Source: Lachnospiraceae bacterium (lineage in GTDB: Bacteria; Bacillota; Clostridia; Lachnospirales; Lachnospiraceae). From it: 64,000 bases of DNA. A program made the translations under genes and the position numbers. Below the pieces are notes generated by a model that was not told the DNA's origin, did not search any database, and worked only from the letters and a program-made list of their open reading frames with translations. Numbering within the stretch: the first letter of the stretch is position 1; each line of letters starts with the position of its first letter. The stretch covers positions 1 through 64,000 of the forward strand of contig SVEY01000007.1 of the NCBI GenBank assembly GCA_015057165.1, in the 5' to 3' direction. Below are positions 54,139 through 61,116 of the stretch, one piece after another.

Positions 54139-54269
54139 ATTTATACCTTTAAACATATAATTAAAGAGTTTCCCTAAAATCAATTCCTAGCGTATAACAT
54201 ACAATAGGAGAGGTAAGGTCTCTCTTTAAGAATTTGGTGAAAGTTTTTGGTAACTTGTTGCAGAATAGC

Positions 54270-54860
54270 TTACACCACCGCTTTTAGAGTTGTATCTTCT
54301 TTAGCTAAGTTCGTGTTTAGATCATACGGAGTGTTATCTGTTACATTTCCTTTCTCATCACACACTACCCAGCCCTTTACATTCTCTATCTCTGGTGCTT
54401 CAATCTTCGTATCCATTATTACTCTTTGTCTTCTTATTGGACTATTCTTCTCGTCTAAGAAGCTTACTATTACATAGTCCCTTGTTGGTGAGTCATCAAA
54501 ATACTTGATGGTTGAGTATTCCGCTGTTCTTGTACTTCCTATTGGTGTTTTATATTCTTCCTCTACGGTCATTGCTATAAAGCCCTTTTCGTAGTCTACA
54601 TTTCTTACTTTGATTGTTATTGTTCCATCATTCTCTACCGCTTTGTCTAGCCTCTGCATTACGTCTTGTACAAATTCTTCGTTATCATTTACTGTATATG
54701 TCTTTTTTTCCATACAGTTATCTATGGCACTATCTACTGCTAAGGCTAGTGAGTCATCTATCTCTACCTGCCTATTCATTATTCCTGTTGCTGTTATAAT
54801 GGTTAGGGTTATTAATACTCCCAACACTAATATAATTATTCCATACATTATGTTCTTCAT
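54270..54860 (-). CDS. Membrane-anchored extracytoplasmic protein, pilus-like cluster
   Basis: The 196-residue product has an N-terminal span (about 5-25) without a cleavage or lipobox site, then TATGIMNRQVEIDDSLALAVDSAIDNCM (cited only as NRQVEIDDSLALAV), a helical region resembling minor pilin or TadE-type starts, and a beta-rich C-terminal half. It is third in a run of small anchored proteins (55326-55469, 54867-55316, 54270-54860) spaced 6-9 nt apart, so one operon. No secretion ATPase or assembly gene is nearby. Confidence 0.65.
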   Translation of the reverse strand: MKNIMYGIIILVLGVLITLTIITATGIMNRQVEIDDSLALAVDSAIDNCMEKKTYTVNDNEEFVQDVMQRLDKAVENDGTITIKVRNVDYEKGFIAMTVEEEYKTPIGSTRTAEYSTIKYFDDSPTRDYVIVSFLDEKNSPIRRQRVIMDTKIEAPEIENVKGWVVCDEKGNVTDNTPYDLNTNLAKEDTTLKAVV

Positions 54861-54866
54861 ATAACA

Positions 54867-55316
54867 CTATTCTCCTATTACTCTTACAGTATAATTCATC
54901 GTACTAGTTTTATTATTCTCCGTTACTCTCGTTTTTAGCTTATACAAACCTGCTTCCTTAAATGTTATTAACGTATTTGTATGCTCTGTTAGGTCTTCCT
55001 TGTCTACTTCGTTTATACTTATTATTGTTCCATCATTATATTCAAACAGATCATATACCGTTATTGGCTTATTTATCTCAGGGTTTGTTTTTACATAAAC
55101 ATTTGGCATGTCTTTTTCTTCCTGCTTTGTTAACAGTTTTGATGCTGTACTCTCCTGCATCTCTCCGTCCTTTGTTAGCTCTGCAGTGCCATACCCTGCT
55201 ACGCCTACCAATCCCGTTACTCCAAAAATTGATATGCCTGTTAATATGCCTATTATTATTACTGTTACTACCGTTGCGGTTACGCTTGAACCAAATTGTT
55301 CTATTACTTCTCTCAT
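54867..55316 (-). CDS. Anchored protein with Ig-like C-terminal domain
   Basis: The 149-residue protein begins MREVIEQFGSSVTATVV with one long membrane segment (about 12-40), sharing the pattern MR-x(2)-I-x-E/Q-F/Y-G with the 47-residue protein encoded just before it. The rest (about 75-149) has ITVYDLFEYNDG and GLYKLKTRVTENNK, resembling a bacterial Ig-like or cadherin-type beta domain outside the cell. GAGGTG lies before ATG 55316. Confidence 0.65.
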   Translation of the reverse strand: MREVIEQFGSSVTATVVTVIIIGILTGISIFGVTGLVGVAGYGTAELTKDGEMQESTASKLLTKQEEKDMPNVYVKTNPEINKPITVYDLFEYNDGTIISINEVDKEDLTEHTNTLITFKEAGLYKLKTRVTENNKTSTMNYTVRVIGE

Positions 55317-55325
55317 TTTTCACCT

Positions 55326-55469
55326 CTAAATCGCTTTATTCGCTAGCTCTGAAAAGAACGAGTCTACTACTCCACCACCTGTGAATAGTAGTACACCCAC
55401 TCCTATTATTATTATCGCTGCGATTGTTCCTACTACCGCTTCTCCGTACTCGCTTATTATATATCGCAT
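55326..55469 (-). CDS. 47-residue single-span peptide, pilin-like
   Basis: This short gene (ATG 55469 to TAG 55326) encodes MRYIISEYGEAVVG followed by a hydrophobic span of about 22 residues with IIIIGVG and a short polar tail ending ELANKAI. The Glu/Gly start and single helix recall Flp-type or small secretion pseudopilins, and the start resembles that of the next protein. GGGGGAAAG precedes the ATG. REP copy 3 lies 22 nt upstream, so the original promoter or leading genes may have been lost. Confidence 0.65.
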   Translation of the reverse strand: MRYIISEYGEAVVGTIAAIIIIGVGVLLFTGGGVVDSFFSELANKAI

Positions 55470-55491
55470 ACTCTTTCCCCCTTTTACTGCA

Positions 55492-55518
55492 TTGACAGGG
55501 GGACGGTCTTTTTGTCAA
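55492..55518 (+). repeat. REP-like palindrome, copy 3 (left of transposase)
   Basis: TTGACAGGGGGAC-G-GTCTTTTTGTCAA, one base different from copy 2. With copy 4 (inverted, 56504-56530) it brackets the Y1 transposase gene, making a unit of about 1,039 bp. Confidence 0.9.
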
Positions 55519-55754
55519 CTTTTCAATATGCATAAAGCATTATGCAATAATAAAAACATATAAAAAACGACATTTAATAAAAAATTAATAAAATGTTAAT
55601 AATTTTTTAACAAAATGTGTGTTATAATGTCTCTAACACATTTTCTGTGTTGTACTTTATTATTTATATTTCAAGGTTATCTATATTTTCACATCAACGA
55701 TTCCCACAATAGCTATGCAAACATACAATTAATATTATAAGGAGGGCAATGTAC

Positions 55755-56507
55755 ATGGGGAGAAAAGCAAGAATAAGAAGTTCAACAGGTATTTACCATA
55801 TAATAACTAGAGGGATTAGCAAGCAAGTATTATTCGAGGATACTAACGATTATTACTATTACTTGCACATTTTAAGTAAATACAAGGCAGAACACGACAG
55901 CAAACTATATTGCTACTGTTTAATGAGCAATCATGTTCATTTACTCGTACATGATACTAACGGAACAATTGATTGTCTTATGAAACAAATTGGCGTCTCG
56001 TATGCAGCATATTACAACAACAAATATAATCGTATAGGAACACTATTTCAAGAAAGGTATAAGAGTGAACCAGTCGAAAATGAAAGATATTTTAAAACTG
56101 TTTTACGCTATATATTGCAAAATCCTGAGAAAGCGCAGATTTGTCCGGTTGATATTTATCCATGGAGTTCATACAAAGAATATGCAGATAATATTTTCAG
56201 AATAACAGATATGGCGTTTGCTCTATCTCTTTTTCCAAGTCGTCGGCAACTAATAGAATTTGTAAAAACAACTGCTGACGATATATGCTTAGAACATAAC
56301 ACCAGAAGAATAACTGATGAAGAAGCCACATCCATCATAAAGAGAGAGTTACAAATTAGATCCGGCACTATCATTCAATCATATAACAGGCTTGAAAGAG
56401 ACGCCGCATTATATAAACTAAAGTCTTTAGGATTAACTGTACGTCAAATTGAATGGTTGACCGGTATTAATAGAGGTGTTGTAGCCAAAGCGGGCAAAAA
56501 AAGTTGA
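55755..56507 (+). CDS. REP-associated tyrosine transposase (Y1, RAYT)
   Basis: The 250-residue protein has the Y1 transposase core: STGIYHIITRG (about 10-20), CYCLMSNHVHLLV (about 55-67, with the HxH metal-binding pair), GTLFQERYKSEPV, then KTVLRYILQNPEKA with the likely catalytic Tyr. A C-terminal helix-turn-helix (GLTVRQIEWLTGINRGVV) follows. RAYTs act on REP palindromes, and copies 3 and 4 flank this gene. Its stop codon TGA lies in copy 4. ATG 55755 is 9 nt after GGAGG and gives the usual start MGRKAR; ATG 55749 is closer than usual. The 236-nt gap upstream holds an extended -10 (TGTTATAAT) and a small ACACA/TGTGT hairpin. Confidence 0.9.
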   Translation: MGRKARIRSSTGIYHIITRGISKQVLFEDTNDYYYYLHILSKYKAEHDSKLYCYCLMSNHVHLLVHDTNGTIDCLMKQIGVSYAAYYNNKYNRIGTLFQERYKSEPVENERYFKTVLRYILQNPEKAQICPVDIYPWSSYKEYADNIFRITDMAFALSLFPSRRQLIEFVKTTADDICLEHNTRRITDEEATSIIKRELQIRSGTIIQSYNRLERDAALYKLKSLGLTVRQIEWLTGINRGVVAKAGKKS

Positions 56508-56530
56508 CAAAAGGACCGTCCCCTTGTCAA
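56504..56530 (-). repeat. REP-like palindrome, copy 4 (right island edge)
   Basis: TTGACAAAAGGAC-C-GTCCCCTTGTCAA; the exact reverse complement of copy 1. It holds the transposase stop codon and touches the duplicated reductase 3' end. Confidence 0.92.
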
Positions 56531-56570
56531 CCTGACAGGACAAATTATAGGAATTGACGGCGGACTATAA
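56531..56570 (+). pseudogene. Second copy of the SDR reductase 3' end
   Basis: CTG ACA GGA CAA ATT ATA then GGA ATT GAC GGC GGA CTA TAA encodes LTGQIIGIDGGL, matching the last residues of the reductase at 48751-49479 (MTGQIIGIDGGI). The two differ at only a few, almost all synonymous, positions. It has no start and directly abuts REP copy 4 on its left and the iron-alcohol-dehydrogenase stop on its right. It marks the right junction of the island. Confidence 0.88.
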
Positions 56571-57773
56571 TCATTCTCGAACAATAATTCTTCTAAGCAA
56601 TAGTTTCACGTCTTCCTCATCCCATATTACAGGAACAGGATATGATGGATTAGCTTCTGTTAGGGCTCGTGAAACAATTGTATCAAAATCTTCTTCCTTT
56701 AATTCCTTGACTTTATCTGGAATTTCCATCCTCTTGTTCATTTGCTTTATTGCATCAATGAACTTCTCAGCTTTTTCCTTATTAGATTCTCCTTCTATAC
56801 CAACAACCTCTGCAAGTTCTGCAAGAGACTTGTATGCACTTTGTCCATATTGATCCATTACAACAGGAAGCAGTATAGCATTAGCATATCCATGAGGAAG
56901 ACCGTATAGTGCTCCTAATGCATGGGCAACTGCATGTACATATCCAACAAAGTTATTAGTAAATGCTACTCCAGCATAATAAGATGCCATTAACATTCTT
57001 CCTCTTGCTTTTATATCATTGCCATTGTTATATGCGTTTTCAAGATTATCAAATATCATCTTTACAGACTTTCTTGCAAGCATCTTAACCATAGGAGAAG
57101 CATAGAGATTAGTATATGTCTCCACAGCATGAGTCAGCGCATCCATTCCTGTTGCCGCCGTAATATGCTTAGGAAGGCTTAAGGTAATTTCTGGATACAT
57201 AACAGCATATTTGGGAACAAGGCCGAAATCTGTGATTGCATATTTATAATGAGTTCCATCAACTTCATCTGTTATAACTGCCGCAACTGTTGCCTCTGAT
57301 CCTGTTCCAGCAGTAGTAGGAACAACATACAAATCAGGTATTGGATTCTTAATCTTGAACATTCCACGCATATCCCTAACCTGCAATGTTGGATTAGTTG
57401 CTCTTGCGCCAATTATCTTAGAAGCATCCATAACACTACCACCACCAACGGCGATAATACATTGACAACTATTTTCATTATATATTGTAAGGGCTTCCTC
57501 GATACATGTAATTGTAGGGTCCGGCATTATACCGCTGTAAATACTGTATTCAATGCCCTTTTTCTTCAATTCTTCGAACAACGGCTCTATGGAACCTCTT
57601 TTAATAAATCCCGCAGTTGTAACGACAAGCACCCTGTTATTGCCGTCGCTTTTTACAATATCAGGCAGCTTAAGTAAGCTTTCCTTTCCCTTAATCAGAT
57701 TCGGCCTTCTAATCTTTGCGAATCTTATATATGTGCTTACAAATCTTTGTCTTAACCTGATTATTTTCTCCAT
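56571..57773 (-). CDS. Iron-containing alcohol dehydrogenase
   Basis: This cytosolic NAD(P)-dependent enzyme reduces aldehydes to alcohols; the substrate is not clear. The 400 residues have IIAVGGGSVMDASKIIG (about 103-119, cofactor loop), PTTAGTGSEAT, and the metal-binding histidines in ATGMDALTHAVETYTN (about 205-220) and AHALGALYGLPHGYANA. It is full length. It converges on the island; before insertion it would have ended immediately beside the reductase stop codon. Confidence 0.93.
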   Translation of the reverse strand: MEKIIRLRQRFVSTYIRFAKIRRPNLIKGKESLLKLPDIVKSDGNNRVLVVTTAGFIKRGSIEPLFEELKKKGIEYSIYSGIMPDPTITCIEEALTIYNENSCQCIIAVGGGSVMDASKIIGARATNPTLQVRDMRGMFKIKNPIPDLYVVPTTAGTGSEATVAAVITDEVDGTHYKYAITDFGLVPKYAVMYPEITLSLPKHITAATGMDALTHAVETYTNLYASPMVKMLARKSVKMIFDNLENAYNNGNDIKARGRMLMASYYAGVAFTNNFVGYVHAVAHALGALYGLPHGYANAILLPVVMDQYGQSAYKSLAELAEVVGIEGESNKEKAEKFIDAIKQMNKRMEIPDKVKELKEEDFDTIVSRALTEANPSYPVPVIWDEEDVKLLLRRIIVRE

Positions 57774-57806
57774 ATTAAGTCTCCCTTGCTTTTATCTGTA
57801 TAAAAG

Positions 57807-57833
57807 TTGACAAAAGGACCGTCCCCCTGTCAA
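57807..57833 (-). repeat. REP-like palindrome, copy 5 (outside the island)
   Basis: TTGACAAAAGGAC-C-GTCCCCCTGTCAA, the exact inverse of copy 2. It lies in the gap between the alcohol dehydrogenase start and the phosphoesterase stop, showing that the repeat also spreads singly. Confidence 0.9.
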
Positions 57834-57841
57834 CATGTCAT

Positions 57842-59041
57842 CTATTTTGATTTAAAATTAATTTTCAAATCAACAACCTCTGCCTCTGTTCCAACTCTTA
57901 CTCCTGGTCCATAAAAGCCGACACCAGATGTTACTACACTTGTCATATCACCTTTTTTAAGTAAGCCTCTTGAATTCTCCCATATTATTTTACTAGTAAG
58001 ATTAAGCGGGAATAATTGTCCATCATGAGTATGTCCAGACAAATCCACATCCACTCCAGCATCTGCTAATTCCTGCAACTCTCTTGGCTCGTGATCAATT
58101 ACAAGAATTGGTCTCTTCTTATCAAGATTTGATGTAAGAGATGCCGGTGTCTTTCTTCCATCTATGCCACGTCCTTCTTTGGAATAATCTGGCCTGCCAT
58201 ATAGATAGAAAGAATCATCAATCAATACATATTCATCTCTAAGATTAACAACATTTGCCTTCTCTAGGAATTCATCCATTCTATTGTCAGCAACAAGCTT
58301 TTCATCTGATGGAAATGTGAATCCAGCTATGATAATTTCATCAATATCATGATTACCATATACTGCATAGACACCATATTTCGAATGAATATTTCTATAA
58401 ATCTCTATCAATTTCTCAGGTTCTGCTAAAGCATCATAATTATTGTCGAATATGTCTCCAGCCATAATCACAATATCAGGATTATATGCATTTATCTTAT
58501 TAACCATATCCTCCATCATACCTGTTCCCACAGAATATCCCATATGCTGGTCTGCAACAAGTACAACATTAAGTGAATCTAAGCTTCCTGCATCCTTATC
58601 TACTTCTATCTCATACTCGGCAGTATTAATAGTTCTAGCCTGAATACCACCCCAGATTGCTATAGTAGCAATTATGGTCACTACTACAAAACCAATGCAT
58701 ATAAATTGCGGTCTGGTAATTGTAGTCTCTGTCTTAGGAATCTTCTTAACTTTTCTAATAATTATTCTGGTCAAGTCTAATATTCCCACAATAAGAAGTA
58801 TGTATATAACAACACCATACCAATAAGTTCCAGCCACATTAAAGACCCTTCGAGCCATACCTTCCGGTAATAACGCAGCAATATACATTCCCATGCAAAG
58901 CGCCCAATATATAATGTTAATAACAACTCGAACACCTATCTTAAGCTTTCCTTTACATATAGTATCAAGCCATTTCATAAACCATCTACATACGTAATAA
59001 TTTCCAAGGATATATATTGGCAAAATAAAAATTGCTATCAT
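57842..59041 (-). CDS. Membrane-anchored metallophosphoesterase
   Basis: About four N-terminal membrane spans (to residue 130) are followed by a calcineurin-like phosphoesterase: VLVADQHMGYS (about 160-170), IVIMAGDIFDN, YAVYGNHDID, DHEPREL and LSGHTHDGQLFPL. The substrate is unknown; relatives act on UDP-sugar lipids or phospholipids. I place the start at ATG 59041, with AGGAG 7 nt upstream, giving 399 residues; the frame is open 19 codons further without a site. Confidence 0.87.
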   Translation of the reverse strand: MIAIFILPIYILGNYYVCRWFMKWLDTICKGKLKIGVRVVINIIYWALCMGMYIAALLPEGMARRVFNVAGTYWYGVVIYILLIVGILDLTRIIIRKVKKIPKTETTITRPQFICIGFVVVTIIATIAIWGGIQARTINTAEYEIEVDKDAGSLDSLNVVLVADQHMGYSVGTGMMEDMVNKINAYNPDIVIMAGDIFDNNYDALAEPEKLIEIYRNIHSKYGVYAVYGNHDIDEIIIAGFTFPSDEKLVADNRMDEFLEKANVVNLRDEYVLIDDSFYLYGRPDYSKEGRGIDGRKTPASLTSNLDKKRPILVIDHEPRELQELADAGVDVDLSGHTHDGQLFPLNLTSKIIWENSRGLLKKGDMTSVVTSGVGFYGPGVRVGTEAEVVDLKINFKSK

Positions 59042-59103
59042 AGTATTTCTCCTATAAGTACTCGCAAAATTCATTATATAATTACTATCATAATTCAACT
59101 CAC

Positions 59104-59136
59104 ATTATACCACTAATCTTTATTTTATGGTATAAT
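59104..59136. promoter_or_regulatory. Divergent extended -10 promoters in inverted repeat
   Basis: ATTATACCA (59104-59112) and TGGTATAAT (59128-59136) are perfect inverse copies. Each gives a TGnTATAAT extended -10 pointing outward: to the phosphoesterase (minus) and to the DUF975-CmpB gene (plus). Neither has a good -35 box. Confidence 0.5.
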
Positions 59137-59167
59137 ATGCAAGATTTTAGATGAAAGGGCACTACAT

Positions 59168-61111
59168 ATGAAAATTAATAGAAAAGAGATTAAAACAAAG
59201 GCAAAAAGTTCTGTCAAAAACCACTACTTTATATTTGTTATTAGTTTACTTCTATGCGCTGTTATTGGTGTAATGTACACTTCCTCTACATATATATTTA
59301 CCATACTCAAAGGAGGTAATGAAGAAACCTATAATGAAATCACCTCTAAAATTGCTGAAAATGCTCATTTCAACGAAGACGGCGAACTGGTTATTAACAA
59401 CAGTATCTACGACTCAAGTAATGATATAGCCGAAGAAATAACCGATTACATTTACGGGAAAAAAGACGAGGCATTAAATATTGAAAATCAAGTTAATACA
59501 ATTAACGAGAACCAGCCTGACGAACAAGTTGGAATCATAACACTAGGATATAAAAATGGTGTACTTGCTTCCCTCGTTAACAGCTTTAAATCAGGTTCTA
59601 TTTTACTTACTCTTTATAAATCAGTTTCTAAAGTAGTATCTGATCCGTCTGTATCAACTATAATTGTTCTAATCCTAGGTGTATTGATATACACAGGTTA
59701 TAGAGCATTTATTAAAAATGCCTTGTGGCTTACAACCAAAAGGCAATTTGTTGTGGGGCAGACTTATGAGAAAATCACTGCCAGAAGTTACCTTTTCCTA
59801 TTTGGGAAAAAGGCATTTTTTAGAGCATGTTTTACTTTTATAATAAAGGACATACTTGTACTTCTATGGTCTCTTACCATTGTTGGAGGTATAATCAAAC
59901 ACTTCTCATATTTCATGACATCATATATATTAGCAGAGAATCCCAGACTTAATTCAAAGCAGGCAATCACTTTGTCTCGCAAAATGATGAATGGACACAA
60001 ATGGGAATTATTTGTTCTGTGTCTCACTTTCGCAGGCTGGGAAATTCTCAACATTTTAACATCAGGACTTCTTGGATTATTCTTTTTAAATCCATATTTG
60101 GAAGCAACATATGCGCAATTCTATCTCAAGTTAAGGAAACAGGCAATTGATAATAAAATAGAAGGATACGAACTTCTAAATGATAGATTTATCTGCAAAA
60201 AGCCAACTATCGAAGAAATTAATGTTGCATACGCAGACCTTAAAGAAATCTATGATTCTTCACCATCAGAGCCTGAGAAATATACAGGAATTAAGGGATT
60301 CTTTGCGAATGTACTTGGAATAGTACTTTACTACAACGCCAAGGTAAAAAGAATTAACAAACAAGAAGAGATACTTCTTCTTGCCAAGATGTATTCAGGC
60401 ATCGCCAAAGGCAAGCTATATCCAGAGAGGCTGCATCCTCTCTTCAAAGATAACAATAACAACAAAAAAGTTCAGCTGAAAACACTTCACTACTTAAGAA
60501 GATATTCAGTACTTAGCATTATCTCTATATTCTTTATAGGATGTTTAATTGGCTGGTTATGGGAAGTTGCTATTCATCTGGTTGAAGATGGTGTCTTTGT
60601 AAACAGAGGCGTACTACACGGACCATGGCTTCCTATATATGGAACAGGCGCAATAATGATTCTTGTAGTCCTCTACAAGTTCAGAAAAAATCCATGGCTT
60701 GAATTTTTGACAGCAGTTATACTTTGCGGTATTGTAGAATATTTTACGTCATGGTTTTTGGAGGTCACTCATAATGGCCAGAAATGGTGGGATTATACAG
60801 GCTATTTCCTCAACATTAATGGCAGAGTATGTGCTGAAGGCTTGTTAGTATTTGGAATTGCGGGAATAGCATGCGTATACGTACTTGCTCCCCTTATTGA
60901 TAACTTCATACAGAAAATCAACACCAAAATACTACTTCCGGTTGTTGTTGCGCTTTTACTTTTATTTACAGCTGACAACATCTATTCCCACTTCTATCCT
61001 AATACAGGAAAAGGTATTACTGATTATGACAAGAAACAAACATCGCAAATAAAAGAAATGCATACTCCTAATGGTGTACACATTCCTTCATATAACAAAA
61101 TGATATCATAA
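59168..61111 (+). CDS. DUF975 and CmpB-type (ABC-transporter type IV) fusion membrane protein
   Basis: The 647 residues contain two regions rarely seen in one chain. Residues 1-330 match DUF975: a start KTKAKSSVKNHYFIF, several spans, then LAENPRLNSKQAITLSRKMMNGHKWELF (cited in parts: AENPRLNSKQAITLS, MNGHKWELF) and FFLNPYLEATYAQFY. Residues 480-620 match the putative ABC-transporter type IV (CmpB) family: GWLWEVAIHL, VNRGVLHGPWLPIYG and WWDYTGYFLNINGRVC. At least nine membrane spans are visible. Substrate and role are unknown. AAAGGG lies 8 nt before ATG. Confidence 0.8.
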   Translation: MKINRKEIKTKAKSSVKNHYFIFVISLLLCAVIGVMYTSSTYIFTILKGGNEETYNEITSKIAENAHFNEDGELVINNSIYDSSNDIAEEITDYIYGKKDEALNIENQVNTINENQPDEQVGIITLGYKNGVLASLVNSFKSGSILLTLYKSVSKVVSDPSVSTIIVLILGVLIYTGYRAFIKNALWLTTKRQFVVGQTYEKITARSYLFLFGKKAFFRACFTFIIKDILVLLWSLTIVGGIIKHFSYFMTSYILAENPRLNSKQAITLSRKMMNGHKWELFVLCLTFAGWEILNILTSGLLGLFFLNPYLEATYAQFYLKLRKQAIDNKIEGYELLNDRFICKKPTIEEINVAYADLKEIYDSSPSEPEKYTGIKGFFANVLGIVLYYNAKVKRINKQEEILLLAKMYSGIAKGKLYPERLHPLFKDNNNNKKVQLKTLHYLRRYSVLSIISIFFIGCLIGWLWEVAIHLVEDGVFVNRGVLHGPWLPIYGTGAIMILVVLYKFRKNPWLEFLTAVILCGIVEYFTSWFLEVTHNGQKWWDYTGYFLNINGRVCAEGLLVFGIAGIACVYVLAPLIDNFIQKINTKILLPVVVALLLLFTADNIYSHFYPNTGKGITDYDKKQTSQIKEMHTPNGVHIPSYNKMIS

Positions 61112-61116
61112 TCATT

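Noticed and set aside
49480..56570. Integrative conjugative element or prophage
   Set aside because: No integrase, relaxase, coupling protein, replication or structural gene was found.
49487..57833. CRISPR array
   Set aside because: The 27-nt repeats are widely and irregularly spaced, palindromic and in both orientations, with a Y1 transposase; no cas genes are present.
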